32,955 bases of DNA from Micavibrio sp. (GTDB lineage Bacteria; Pseudomonadota; Alphaproteobacteria; Micavibrionales; CSBR16-224), in contig JALTWL010000314.1 in assembly GCA_027047045.1 (NCBI GenBank), positions 1 through 32,955 on the forward strand. Direction: 5' to 3'. Positions within the stretch are counted from its first letter, which is position 1. Every line of letters starts with the position of its first letter. This document shows positions 8,321 through 16,989 of this stretch, piece after piece. Both the position numbers and the translations under genes were made by a program. The notes under the pieces are model-generated. The model was not told the DNA's origin, did no database searches, and was given only the letters and a program-made list of their open reading frames with translations.

Positions 8321-9809
8321 CACTATGTTGTAAATCCAAATCTGAAAATCTTGTATATTCTCCTTGGAAGAACATTTCTATTTTTCCAATAGGTCCATGT
8401 CTTTGTTTTGCAATTATACATTCTGCTTTGTTATAAGCTTCAGACAAGCGATTTTGCCAATTTTCATATCTTTCATTATAGCGTTCTTCGCTTTCATCTG
8501 CTTTGCGGACGGGTTCTTCTCGCTCTAAATAATATTGTTCCCTGTAGAGGAACATAACAACATCTGCATCTTGTTCAATAGAGCCTGATTCTCTAAGGTC
8601 AGACAGTTGAGGTCTTTTATTTTCTCTACTTTCAACTCCACGGCTTAGCTGTGATAGAGCAACAACAGGAACATTTAACTCTTTTGCAATTGCTTTAAGT
8701 CCGCGGGTGATTTCTGATACTTCTTGCACTCTATTGTCACCATGCCTTGAGCTGCCATGTAAAAGCTGTAAATAGTCAACTACAATTAAACCCAAATTTT
8801 CGGTTCTTTTTAATCTTCTAGCACGCGTTCTAACTGCGCTAATACTAAGTGCGGGTGTGTCATCTACAAAAAGTGGCACAGATGATAAAAGCTGGCTTGC
8901 CTCAACGAATTTTTGAAAATCAGTTTCTAACAATTCACCTTTACGAATCTTATCAGATGGCACGCTGGAAATATCGGCTAAAATACGACCTGCTAATTGT
9001 TCCGATGACATTTCAAGTGAAAATATCGCGGCAACAGCGCCTTCTTTGCCATCACTGTGAAGATAGGCTTTTGCCGCATTAAAAGCAATATTGACTCCCA
9101 TTACCGTTTTACCCATAGACGGGCGCCCTGCAACTATTAAAAGGTCAGAATTGTGTAGTCCACCCAACATTCTATCTAAATCTTTAAGACCAGTTGTTAT
9201 ACCTGTAATTTTCCCCTGTCTTTGATAGGCTTTTTCTGCAATTTTAATTGCAGCTGTTAGTGATTTTGAAAATGTAATAAACCCACCCTTTACTTCACCT
9301 TCTTCGGCTAATTGAAAAAGAGATTGTTCAGCATTTTCAATTTGCATTTGAGGGTTTAAATCAATATTTGCGTTAAAAGCATTATCTGCAATAGTTTCCC
9401 CAAGCGCAATTAAAGCACGCCTTAAATGTAAATTATATATAGTGCGTCCATATTCATAAACATTGACAACATTGATAACATTGCGAGCAAGCTCGGTTAA
9501 ATATTCACTGCCCCCGACATGTTCTAAATCTTCATCTTTGGCAAAATATTCTTTTATGGTTACAGGACTTGCCTCTTGCCCTCTATCGATCATTTTTTTT
9601 GTAATATCAAAGATTCTGCCATGAGCAGGATTAAAAAAATGTTCCTGTTTTAAAAAATCGGCTACTTTTTCAATGGCGTTATTATTGACAAGCAAAGCCC
9701 CAAGCAAAGCCTGTTCGGCCTCAATATTATGGGGCATAACTTTATAGTTATCTGTAGCTATATCATTATTGCCGTCAACAGAATCTGTAACTTGTAAATG
9801 TGTCATCAT
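8313..9809 (-). CDS. dnaB: Replicative DNA helicase
   Basis: DnaB is the hexameric 5'-3' helicase of the replication fork. The N-terminal domain begins at MPHNIEAEQALLGALLVNN, and the linker region leads to the RecA-like domain with TGLKDLDRMLGGLHNSDLLIV. Walker A is GRPSMGKT, followed by AAIFSLEMSSEQLAGR, Walker B-like LGLIVVDYLQLL, and the arginine-finger and C-terminal blocks ALSQLSRGVE, DLRESGSIEQDADVVMFLYRE and AKQRHGPIG. No intein interrupts it. Two consecutive ATG codons (9809, 9806) are the plausible starts; an upstream in-frame TTG at 9821 is less likely. It heads the minus-strand run, diverging from the zinc-ribbon gene. Confidence 0.96.
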   Translation of the reverse strand: MMTHLQVTDSVDGNNDIATDNYKVMPHNIEAEQALLGALLVNNNAIEKVADFLKQEHFFNPAHGRIFDITKKMIDRGQEASPVTIKEYFAKDEDLEHVGGSEYLTELARNVINVVNVYEYGRTIYNLHLRRALIALGETIADNAFNANIDLNPQMQIENAEQSLFQLAEEGEVKGGFITFSKSLTAAIKIAEKAYQRQGKITGITTGLKDLDRMLGGLHNSDLLIVAGRPSMGKTVMGVNIAFNAAKAYLHSDGKEGAVAAIFSLEMSSEQLAGRILADISSVPSDKIRKGELLETDFQKFVEASQLLSSVPLFVDDTPALSISAVRTRARRLKRTENLGLIVVDYLQLLHGSSRHGDNRVQEVSEITRGLKAIAKELNVPVVALSQLSRGVESRENKRPQLSDLRESGSIEQDADVVMFLYREQYYLEREEPVRKADESEERYNERYENWQNRLSEAYNKAECIIAKQRHGPIGKIEMFFQGEYTRFSDLDLQHSDE

Positions 9810-9858
9810 GGCAACAGACAATAACAGAATAGAGCCAAAAGCAAAAGTACTAAAGTTA

Positions 9859-9877
9859 GCAAAATATATAATTTTGC
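9859..9877. repeat. Inverted repeat in the dnaB / zinc-ribbon divergent promoter region
   Basis: GCAAAAT and ATTTTGC are perfect 7-base arms around ATATA, located between the two divergent start codons. The position suits an operator. A weak plus-strand promoter, TTGCAT (9874-9879) then 17 bases then TAAGAT (9897-9902), would overlap it. In such AT-rich DNA chance is a real alternative. Confidence 0.35.
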
Positions 9878-9939
9878 ATTTTTATTTTATATACTATAAG
9901 ATAAAATACTATTTTTTCTATTTAATAATGTTGATAATA

Positions 9940-10689
9940 ATGATAGTAAAATGTCCTAAATGCCATACTAAATTTAAAATGCCTGCTGCCGCGATAGGGT
10001 TATCTGGTAAGTTATTACAATGTGGTATATGTCAACATAAGTGGCATAAGCAAGTAACTAATAGTGATATAGAACAAGATAAAGATATTGATAGCGGCGA
10101 TAAGAATAATAGTATTTTTGAAGATAAAACAGATGGTGAAGAAAATACCTATATCGCAAATTATCACTTTGATGAAATAGAAAAAGAACAAACAGGCAGT
10201 TTATCTATAGATAAAAAGTTTGTTGCTATTGTATTTCTTATATTTTTAGTGCTTAGTATTTTATTTGCTATTTTTTCACCAAAAATAATAATTAAAAATT
10301 TCCCTGCAACATATCCTATTTATAAATTTTTAAATATTGAGAAAAATATTTTTGAATATATTCCGACAATAGTTAAATATAAAAAAAATAGTGATGGTGA
10401 GAAAATTTTATATATAGAATTAAAGATAAAAAATATTACAAATAGTAAGCAACAATTTGAACCCTTAAAAATTGCTCTTTACAATAGTGAGGAAAAACTA
10501 TTAAAAGAATGGGAAGTGCCTCCACTAGATGGAAATATTAAAGCGGGCGAGGATAGAATATTAAAATTTGGCTTTAAATCTCCACCCAAAGGAGGACATG
10601 ATATAGTTATTAAAAGAGATATAAAGAAAATTTACAATTTTAGTATAAAAAGAAGTGAGGCTAAAAATAATCCTCATAATATTGATTGA
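9940..10689 (+). CDS. MJ0042-type zinc-ribbon single-pass membrane protein
   Basis: From the ATG at 9940 the 249-residue protein opens with a zinc ribbon, MIVKCPKCHTKFKMP, with cysteines 5, 8, 28 and 31 in two CxxC pairs. An acidic linker follows (41-90), then one membrane helix (about 94-112) and a C-terminal beta-rich domain of the DUF3426/FxLYD kind (about 155-225; LKIKNITNS, FGFKSPP). This architecture is widespread in Alphaproteobacteria; its role is not established to my knowledge. An upstream extension of the frame to 9769 would run into dnaB and lacks family character, so I reject it. It lies 14 bases before cpdR, suggesting co-transcription. Confidence 0.85.
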   Translation: MIVKCPKCHTKFKMPAAAIGLSGKLLQCGICQHKWHKQVTNSDIEQDKDIDSGDKNNSIFEDKTDGEENTYIANYHFDEIEKEQTGSLSIDKKFVAIVFLIFLVLSILFAIFSPKIIIKNFPATYPIYKFLNIEKNIFEYIPTIVKYKKNSDGEKILYIELKIKNITNSKQQFEPLKIALYNSEEKLLKEWEVPPLDGNIKAGEDRILKFGFKSPPKGGHDIVIKRDIKKIYNFSIKRSEAKNNPHNID

Positions 10690-10703
10690 GATATATAGTA
10701 AAT

Positions 10704-11090
10704 ATGACCAAAAGAGATGATTTTGCGGATACAAAAATTTTAATTGTCGATGATGAGCCTGCTGTTAGAGAATTTGTAGAGCGCGCCCTGTCTTATCATG
10801 GCTATCAGGTGGTTGTTGCATCTGATGGTGATAGTGCAATTCGTGCAATGCAAGAAAACGGACATTTTGATTTGCTGCTAACCGATATTGTTATGCCTGA
10901 TATGGACGGTATATCTTTGGCTTTAAAGACAGCGGGCGATTTTCCAAATACAAAAATTATGATGATGAGCGGATATACTCAACAGCGTGAAAGAGCCTAT
11001 AACCTAGAGGCTTTGGTGGTTGATATAATAGAAAAGCCCTTTACGATTGAAGGACTTTGTAAAAGTGTTGATACAGCTCTTAGGGCTTAA
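10704..11090 (+). CDS. cpdR: Single-domain response regulator, CpdR type
   Basis: The protein is a 128-residue stand-alone receiver with no output domain. It has acidic residues D16, D17 and E18 (VDDEPAVREFV), phospho-acceptor D61 (LLLTDIVMPDMDGI), a serine/threonine switch in MMMSGYTQQRERA, and K111 (IEKPFT). The IVMPDMDGI to GYTQQRERA to KPFT pattern closely resembles CpdR. In Caulobacter, unphosphorylated CpdR delivers substrates to ClpXP, and CckA-ChpT controls its phosphorylation. ATG 10704 is preferred over the TTG six codons upstream. A CckA-like hybrid kinase lies about 9 kb downstream in this window. The CpdR name rests on motif similarity. Confidence 0.8.
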   Translation: MTKRDDFADTKILIVDDEPAVREFVERALSYHGYQVVVASDGDSAIRAMQENGHFDLLLTDIVMPDMDGISLALKTAGDFPNTKIMMMSGYTQQRERAYNLEALVVDIIEKPFTIEGLCKSVDTALRA

Positions 11091-11143
11091 AAATAAATAT
11101 TTTTTATCTGACAATTTGTTTTAAATATGCTATCTAAGCTGTC

Positions 11144-11905
11144 ATGGATAGTTTAGAGAAAATAAAAGAAAATAATCTGCCACGCCATATTGCCTTGATT
11201 ATGGACGGTAATGGTCGCTGGGCAAAATCTAGAGGAATGCCCAGAATTGAAGGACATAGACGGGGGGCAACAGCTGCCCGCAATATTGTTAAATTTGCCA
11301 GAAAATATGGCATAAAATATTTAACATTTTTTGCTTTTTCTTCGGAAAATTGGCTAAGACCTGCAAATGAAGTCGATGCTCTGATGAATATGATTAGAAA
11401 TTATTTAAAAAAAGATGTAAAAGAATTAGATGACATTAACACACGCCTACATGTAATAGGTGAGATTGAAAAACTACCTCAAGATATAATTTATTTAATA
11501 AATAAATGGCAAAATAAAACAAAAAATAATGACTCTATGCATGTTGTGATGGCTCTGAGCTATGGCGGTAGGCAAGATATTATTAGTGCCGTTAAAAAAA
11601 TTATAGAGGCAAATATTACAGCTGACATGTTAGATGAGAAGGTTTTTTCTTCTTTTTTGGCAACAAAAGATATTCCAGAGCCAGATTTACTTATTAGAAC
11701 AAGTGGAGAACAGCGGATTAGTAATTTTCTTTTGTGGCAAATGGCATATACCGAAATGTATTTTACTGATACATATTGGCCAGATTTTAATGAAAAAGAT
11801 TTTAATAAAGCACTTTTGGCTTATGCAAATAGGGAAAGGCGGTATGGTAATATTAAAGATGGTAATAAAGATGATGAATGTAAAATTATATCAGGTTTAA
11901 TATGA
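11144..11905 (+). CDS. uppS: Undecaprenyl diphosphate synthase
   Basis: This cis-prenyltransferase extends farnesyl diphosphate with isopentenyl diphosphate to the C55 carrier for peptidoglycan and polysaccharides. Diagnostic blocks are HIALIMDGNGRWAKSRGMPR (catalytic D21), GHRRGA, FFAFSSENWLRP, ALSYGGRQDI, PDLLIRTSGEQRISNFLLWQ and YTEMYFTDTYWPDF. The 253-residue length is normal. Its stop overlaps the cdsA start by four bases (ATGA), a clear sign of translational coupling, and it follows cpdR by 53 bases. Confidence 0.96.
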   Translation: MDSLEKIKENNLPRHIALIMDGNGRWAKSRGMPRIEGHRRGATAARNIVKFARKYGIKYLTFFAFSSENWLRPANEVDALMNMIRNYLKKDVKELDDINTRLHVIGEIEKLPQDIIYLINKWQNKTKNNDSMHVVMALSYGGRQDIISAVKKIIEANITADMLDEKVFSSFLATKDIPEPDLLIRTSGEQRISNFLLWQMAYTEMYFTDTYWPDFNEKDFNKALLAYANRERRYGNIKDGNKDDECKIISGLI

Positions 11906-12576
11906 GTAGTTTGGCCAAAAGAACTATATCGGCAGCTATATTGATGCCTGTTTTTTTAATAGCATTATTTATAAATAATTGGCTATTTTATATTGTTATT
12001 CTTTTAATGCTGATAATTGCATGGCGGGAATGGTATTTTCTTATTTTATCTAAGGCAGAAGATAAAATTAAAAATACAGACAAAAAACTTTTAATTTTTG
12101 GTTTTGTATATATTGGGTTATTTGCTTTGGCACAGGCTTGGATATTTTCTCATAAGATAGATGGAGCATGGTTGATTTTATTTGTTTGTGCCGCCGTTTG
12201 GGCAACTGATATATTTGCATATTTTGCAGGTAAGGCAATAGGAGGGGCAAAAATGGCTCCTAAAATTAGTCCTAATAAAACTTGGGCGGGGCTAATTGGT
12301 GGGGTGTTTGGCTCTGTTATTGTAACATCTATTTTAGCAATGCCACAATTTTCTATTAGTATTTTTACTGGAATTTCTATTTATATGGTTGCAATTATTG
12401 GTATTATTTTGGCAATTGCAGACCAAACGGGGGATTTGTTAATTTCTGCAGTTAAAAGAAAATACGGCGTTAAAGATACAGGCAATATTATACCAGGTCA
12501 TGGCGGTATTTTAGATAGAATAGATGGCCTAATTCTAAGCAGTATATTATTTGCCATTATATTATTATTTATATAG
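11902..12576 (+). CDS. cdsA: Phosphatidate cytidylyltransferase
   Basis: This integral membrane enzyme makes CDP-diacylglycerol from phosphatidate and CTP. The full family signature is present near the C-terminus: SAVKRKYGVKDTG followed by IIPGHGGILDRIDGL. The block MAPKISPNKTWAGLIGG also occurs, along with several hydrophobic helices. At 224 residues it is shorter than the usual 260-285, mainly through a compact N-terminal membrane part. It overlaps uppS by four bases. In most Alphaproteobacteria dxr and rseP follow on the same strand; here the next genes are on the opposite strand. Confidence 0.94.
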   Translation: MSSLAKRTISAAILMPVFLIALFINNWLFYIVILLMLIIAWREWYFLILSKAEDKIKNTDKKLLIFGFVYIGLFALAQAWIFSHKIDGAWLILFVCAAVWATDIFAYFAGKAIGGAKMAPKISPNKTWAGLIGGVFGSVIVTSILAMPQFSISIFTGISIYMVAIIGIILAIADQTGDLLISAVKRKYGVKDTGNIIPGHGGILDRIDGLILSSILFAIILLFI

Positions 12577-12848
12577 AGTTTTACACAAAAATATTTTGTT
12601 TGGTTATATGTAATTATAATGGGGATAATAATATTTAAGAGGATACAAATAGCCTACTTTCAAACAACTAAAAATAAATAATAATATTCTTACTTTTGTC
12701 AGTGATTTTTTGTTGCGTGACTATGTGAAAATAAGCTGTAAACTATGAAAGCTAAATATTATCCCTGCTTTAAATAGGTTTTGCATAATTTGTTATAGGG
12801 CTTAATATTGGCAGTTTAAGTAATTTTGAAAGCGGTTATATAACTGCA
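12577..12848. other. Intergenic region between convergent cdsA and the DUF2147-like gene
   Basis: These 272 bases contain no coding frame I can support. Just after the cdsA stop, ACAAAA (12585-12590) and TTTTGT (12594-12599) form an AT-only hairpin that could be a weak terminator. Further on, GGGATAATAATATTT and AAATATTATCCC are imperfect inverted copies about 130 bases apart. The strand switch here marks the probable end of an inverted segment. Confidence 0.45.
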
Positions 12849-13346
12849 TTATTTTTTAGGTAATGTAGGAAATTTAGAAATATTAGGAGCTTCTTTACTA
12901 GGCTTTACTCTATTAAATTTATAATTGAGAGATATAAAAGATACACTTATCTTTACATTTGCTATATTTTCTTCCCTATAAGTAATTTTAACCTTAGCAA
13001 TAGAGGCTAAAAAGCCTTTTACATTAACTATCTTACCTGTATAGCTTAATTTATCTTTATGAGTTGGTCTTAAATTTTCTATAACTAAATTGTTACTTTC
13101 ATTCGCGCTATCTACATAAAGGTTAAATTGCTTGGATAAATCCTTATCTATGCTCTTTAAATATCCACAATATTTAGCTTTATCATTATGACAGTGCTTT
13201 ATATCTATACTGCCTATTTTATCATTGCGCCACACTCCAAACACATCACTTTCATCTATATTATCATTGGCATATATCCCACCACCAGATACTAATCCAA
13301 AAGCCAGCGTCAAACTATAAATTGCCTTTTTTGACTTATTTTTCAT
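12849..13346 (-). CDS. Small secreted protein, possibly DUF2147-related
   Basis: From the ATG at 13346 the protein has 165 residues with a clear signal peptide (MKNKSKKAIYSLTLAFGLVSGGGIYAND). The preceding GGGA, nine bases away, supports this start over the ATG at 13361. The mature part begins with VFGVWRNDKIGSIDIKHC and AKYCGYLKSI. This resembles the opening of DUF2147 proteins (GxW..., then a cysteine and a CGxI/L block), with two nearby cysteines. The rest (beta-rich, YTGKIVNVKG) fits loosely. The start is about 20 bases after the rseP stop, so it is probably the last gene of the dxr-rseP transcript. Function is unknown; the family link is tentative. Confidence 0.6.
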   Translation of the reverse strand: MKNKSKKAIYSLTLAFGLVSGGGIYANDNIDESDVFGVWRNDKIGSIDIKHCHNDKAKYCGYLKSIDKDLSKQFNLYVDSANESNNLVIENLRPTHKDKLSYTGKIVNVKGFLASIAKVKITYREENIANVKISVSFISLNYKFNRVKPSKEAPNISKFPTLPKK

Positions 13347-13365
13347 TTGTTTAATTCCCATTAAG

Positions 13366-14577
13366 TTAAGATATTAAACCAGCAATATAATCAAAAAACT
13401 TCAGTTGTACTAAATCATTCCATGTAGCAAATAACATCAAGCCAATTACCATCACAAAACCTGTACGCAAAGCATATTCTTGAGCTCTAGGAGAAAGGGG
13501 CTTTCCTTTTAAAAATTCAATAATATAAAATACCAAATGTCCACCATCTAATAGAGGTATTGGAAATAAATTTATCAATCCCAAATTGATAGATAACAGA
13601 GCCGTAAAAGTAATTAAAGATATTATACCTGCTTGGGCAAATTCACCTGCATAGGCGCCTATTCTTAAAATACCACCAAGCTCTTGCGCGCTTCTTTCAC
13701 CAGTTATCATTTGCTTAACACCTTTAAGTGTTAGGTAAGTCAAACGCCAAGTTTCCTCCAAAGAGGCAATAAATGCATCAAATGGTCCATGCTCTAGCAA
13801 AGCTGCTTTGCCAGGGGGGCTAATTACACCAATTCTACCAACAGAATGTTTAAAGCCAAATCTATCTTCTACCTCTTCAACTTTGGGAGTTATTTGCAAA
13901 GATATAGGATTTTCTGTATCCCATTTATTATCCCCAAGATAACGCAAAACAGTAACATTCATTTCTTTGCCTAAATTAAGGCTAACCGATTGTACCAAAT
14001 CTTCAAATCTAGTCATTTTTATGCCATTTATTTCAATAATTTTATCATCTGGCATAATGCCTGCTGCCTCTGCAGGTGCGCCTTCAACAAGAGTTGCCGC
14101 AACAGGTGGCGTATATGGTTGTCCATGAAATGCAAAAAGCCCACTTAAAAGTAAAATAGCAAATAAATAGTTAATTGCAGGCCCCGCAAATACGATTGAA
14201 AATCTTTTCCAAAGAGGTTGTGCAAAAAATGCAACTTTTCTTTCTGCCTCTGTCATTGGTCTTTTTTTGCCATCTTCATCTTCTACAATATCATCGGCAT
14301 GTCCGCTAGCAGGGTCGCTATCACCAAACATTTGCACATAGCCACCAAGAGGAATTAAGCTTACTTTCCATCTAGTGCCATGTCCGTCTGTTCTACCAAA
14401 AAGCTCTGGCCCAAAACCAATAGAGAATTTTTCAACCTTAACACCGCATAGACGAGCAACTATATAATGTCCCCATTCATGTACAAATACCAATATGCTA
14501 AGTACCAAAATAAACGGACCACCATAATTGCGTAAAAATTCATATGGGGCGGATATTAACTGATTTAAAAGTTCCAT
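13366..14577 (-). CDS. rseP: Site-2 intramembrane zinc metalloprotease RseP
   Basis: RseP cleaves membrane-bound anti-sigma factors and leftover signal peptides within the inner membrane. The 403-residue protein has the HExxH motif HEWGH (33-37) in the first helix, then FSIGFGPELFGR and the loop SLIPLGGYVQMFGD. One recognisable PDZ domain follows (about 150-210; AAGIMPDDKIIEINGIKM). The third-helix motif is NLGLINLFPIPLLDGGHLVFY, with the metal-binding aspartate. It starts 27 bases after the dxr stop. The dxr-rseP order is the usual alphaproteobacterial one, but the pair runs opposite to uppS-cdsA. Confidence 0.95.
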   Translation of the reverse strand: MELLNQLISAPYEFLRNYGGPFILVLSILVFVHEWGHYIVARLCGVKVEKFSIGFGPELFGRTDGHGTRWKVSLIPLGGYVQMFGDSDPASGHADDIVEDEDGKKRPMTEAERKVAFFAQPLWKRFSIVFAGPAINYLFAILLLSGLFAFHGQPYTPPVAATLVEGAPAEAAGIMPDDKIIEINGIKMTRFEDLVQSVSLNLGKEMNVTVLRYLGDNKWDTENPISLQITPKVEEVEDRFGFKHSVGRIGVISPPGKAALLEHGPFDAFIASLEETWRLTYLTLKGVKQMITGERSAQELGGILRIGAYAGEFAQAGIISLITFTALLSINLGLINLFPIPLLDGGHLVFYIIEFLKGKPLSPRAQEYALRTGFVMVIGLMLFATWNDLVQLKFFDYIAGLIS

Positions 14578-14604
14578 AACTAATTATAACCTCTAATTAA
14601 AATT

Positions 14605-15792
14605 TTAACTATAACCTATATTAGTAGCATGTTTTTTAATCTTCTCAAGTGTTATTATTCTTATTTCTTCATCAATTGGAAAAATATCTTCAAATTCATT
14701 AACTTTAAATTTAATATTACTGGCATGCTCAACCATATCAAAAATTATATTTTCTATATCTAAAAAAGAAATATTTCCTTGTAAAAATTCATACACAGCA
14801 ACCTCACCTGCGGCATTAAAGACAACTGGTAATATTTTTCCTTCATCAATTACCTCTCTGACCAATTTTAACAGAGGAAAACGTTTTGTATTAGGTGGGT
14901 AAAATTCTAAATTCATATAGTTTGAAATATCTAGCTTACTTCCAGTTGTATTCATTCTATTTGGCCATGCAAGTGTGTATGCTATTGGAGTTCTCATATC
15001 TGGTGCTCCCAGTTGCGCCAATAAAGAACCGTCAATATATTCCACCATTGAATGTATTGTTGATTGCGGATGTATTAACACATCTATTTTATCTGAGCTC
15101 ATATTAAATAAATGATGTGCCTCTATAATTTCTAATGCTTTGTTCATCATAGTTGCACTATCAACAGAAATTTTTGCCCCCATAGACCAATTAGGATGGG
15201 TAATTGCTTGTTTGGGAGTAATATTTTTTAGCTCATCTCTTGTCTTTTTTAAAAAAGGCCCGCCAGATGCAGTTAGTATAATTCTTACAATATTTTCTAA
15301 CTTACTGCTATCAAATACTTGGAAAATTGCATTATGTTCACTATCTAATGGAAGCAATTCAGCCTTAAATTGCTTTATTTTATTCATCATATAGCTACCA
15401 GCACATACCAAACATTCTTTATTTGCCAATGCTATTATTTTGCTATTTTCAATTGCGCGCATGGTTGGTTTTAGGCCTGCAAATCCAACAATTGCAGATA
15501 TTGTTACATCTGTATGCAAAGATGCTGCCTCAACTGCTGCCATATTTCCAGATACAATTTCTATTTTTGTATTTTTCAAAGCATCTTTTAATATTTTACT
15601 TTTACCACTATTTGCGATTGCTATCAATTTTGGTTTGAATAATTTTGCCTGCTCTAGCAATAAATTTACGTTACTACCTGCGCTAAGTGCCACGATGTCA
15701 AATTTATCGGGGTTAGCCGCAATAATATCCAGTGTATTTTTACCAATTGAGCCAGTACTACCCAATATTGTAATTTTTTTCTTCTCAGCCAT
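14605..15792 (-). CDS. dxr: 1-deoxy-D-xylulose 5-phosphate reductoisomerase
   Basis: This is the second step of the MEP pathway, NADPH-dependent formation of methylerythritol phosphate for isoprenoids. Visible motifs are the NADPH-binding ILGSTGSIGKNTLDII at the N-terminus, LANKECLVCAG, PLDSEHNAIFQ (metal ligands D and E), TASGGPF, HPNWSMGAKISVDSATMMNKALE, and LIHPQSTIHSMVEY. The 395-residue length is normal. A strong GAGGTAA ribosome-binding site precedes the ATG at 15792, which fixes the start. It leads the dxr-rseP transcript and feeds the same isoprenoid pathway as uppS. Confidence 0.96.
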   Translation of the reverse strand: MAEKKKITILGSTGSIGKNTLDIIAANPDKFDIVALSAGSNVNLLLEQAKLFKPKLIAIANSGKSKILKDALKNTKIEIVSGNMAAVEAASLHTDVTISAIVGFAGLKPTMRAIENSKIIALANKECLVCAGSYMMNKIKQFKAELLPLDSEHNAIFQVFDSSKLENIVRIILTASGGPFLKKTRDELKNITPKQAITHPNWSMGAKISVDSATMMNKALEIIEAHHLFNMSSDKIDVLIHPQSTIHSMVEYIDGSLLAQLGAPDMRTPIAYTLAWPNRMNTTGSKLDISNYMNLEFYPPNTKRFPLLKLVREVIDEGKILPVVFNAAGEVAVYEFLQGNISFLDIENIIFDMVEHASNIKFKVNEFEDIFPIDEEIRIITLEKIKKHATNIGYS

Positions 15793-15909
15793 AAAGATTA
15801 CCTCAAAAACTTATAATCGTAGATTAAAATAAACAAAAAAATCTGCCATGACAAGAAGTGTGAGTATATTTAAAAAACTTTACTAAAGTATCTATTTTTA
15901 TATATATTT

Positions 15910-16461
15910 TTATTTTCTTGGGCTTGGAGTTTTAGGTGCGGATTTAATACTCGCACTTATACCGGCTTTGGGAGTATTTGGTTTAGGCGCATTTGTTGGC
16001 GATTTCGGTTGTATTCCATTTTTTACTGCGCAACTTACCCCAGTTGCAATATTTTTTATGTTGCCGTTAAGCGGTTGAACAGTACCCTTAGATATACCGA
16101 CCCTCTTATCAGCAGGTTTGGTTTTTTTATCATTATCTGGGTCGCCAAAAATCCTACAAAGAAGATTATAAGTATCAATCTTAGCCCTTGCATAGAGATA
16201 TGCCCGCCTTGGGTCTTTGCTTTGTATCCCAGCATAAAGTCTATCACCCCTTAAAAGATTTTGCTCTTTTTGATACTGCTTTAATGTTTTACCTTGTTTT
16301 TCTGCCTCTAAGCGATCTTCTGCTTCTTGCTCTGCCTTTTTACGTCTGTAAATAGCCTCAACATCTAGCTCTTCATCATCACCTCCACTTGGTTTATCGC
16401 CACTAGCATTTGCATGAATATCTAGATTTTTTACTTCTTCTTCTTGTTTATCTTTGTCCAT
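15910..16461 (-). CDS. Unrecognised hydrophilic protein with acidic N-terminus and Pro/Lys-rich tail
   Basis: The 183-residue protein has no family I recognise. The first 45 residues are acidic and polar, and residues about 45-75 are a charged predicted coiled coil (AIYRRKKAEQEAEDRLEAEK). The middle (75-110) is the only part that looks folded (SKDPRRAYLYARAKIDTYNLLCRIFGD). The last 50 residues are low-complexity Pro/Lys/Ser (PTNAPKPNTPKAG, SAPKTPSPRK). It has no signal peptide or membrane helix. It follows the 126-residue unknown gene by 29 bases on the same strand, so the two probably form a pair. GGAG lies about 12 bases before the ATG. Confidence 0.6.
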   Translation of the reverse strand: MDKDKQEEEVKNLDIHANASGDKPSGGDDEELDVEAIYRRKKAEQEAEDRLEAEKQGKTLKQYQKEQNLLRGDRLYAGIQSKDPRRAYLYARAKIDTYNLLCRIFGDPDNDKKTKPADKRVGISKGTVQPLNGNIKNIATGVSCAVKNGIQPKSPTNAPKPNTPKAGISASIKSAPKTPSPRK

Positions 16462-16490
16462 TTATAAACCAATCTCCAAAAATTAAGTAA

Positions 16491-16871
16491 CTAAATATTT
16501 GTTAAACAAACAGGTACTTCATACAATTTCTCACTCCCACCATCATTTACATGAGCAAAATAAGTAACCGCCTCCCTTTTCCATATGTCCATATTAACAG
16601 ATTCGATCGGATATTGCAACTCAATTCCCGCTGTCCCAAAATCCCCCCCCACAATGCTTAACAAAGATGTATTTAGATTTACAATTATAACATCAGGGGG
16701 GCTAGTAAAATTATAGTCACACAAAATAATTGTTTTGCCATTATCAGTTTTAGCTAAAATTGCATTTACATCTTCTATATCAATTTTTATATCTTTAGGT
16801 AAAGGAGTAATATCTGTAGCGTCAGATATATTTTTCCTAATCATAAAATTACTGCTAGTATCGTTTTTCAT
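16491..16871 (-). CDS. Unrecognised 126-residue protein
   Basis: I do not recognise this protein. It is cytoplasmic in character, with no signal peptide or membrane segment, and looks beta-rich from about residue 25 on (TIILCDYNF, DVIIVNLNTSLLSIVGGDFG). It contains two cysteines, one near the C-terminus (PVCLTNI). The start ATG at 16871 has a good AGGGAA ribosome-binding element. It is divergent from the kinase/phosphatase fusion gene, sharing a 118-base promoter region, and is followed by the other unknown gene. The location suggests, but does not show, a link with the signalling cluster. Confidence 0.55.
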   Translation of the reverse strand: MKNDTSSNFMIRKNISDATDITPLPKDIKIDIEDVNAILAKTDNGKTIILCDYNFTSPPDVIIVNLNTSLLSIVGGDFGTAGIELQYPIESVNMDIWKREAVTYFAHVNDGGSEKLYEVPVCLTNI

Positions 16872-16989
16872 CGTAATTTCCCTATATTTTAAGTAAATGC
16901 TATCACAATAAAGTTAATACATTCTTTACCTTAAACTGCCACAATCTAAAGATGTGTATTTTAAAGTATAACTAAGAGTGAATAAAATT

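Noticed and set aside
9769-9939. N-terminal extension of the zinc-ribbon protein frame by 57 residues
   Set aside because: It overlaps the start of dnaB on the other strand, is low-complexity Tyr/Phe/Ile sequence, and the family begins at MIVKCPKC (ATG 9940).
15440-15832. 130-residue plus-strand frame opposite dxr
   Set aside because: It mirrors the conserved N-terminal region of dxr; shadow frame.
16872-16989. Search for an EcfG-type promoter (GGAAC-N16/17-GTT) in front of the fusion gene
   Set aside because: No GGAAC is present in this divergent region; I could not support any specific sigma-factor site.
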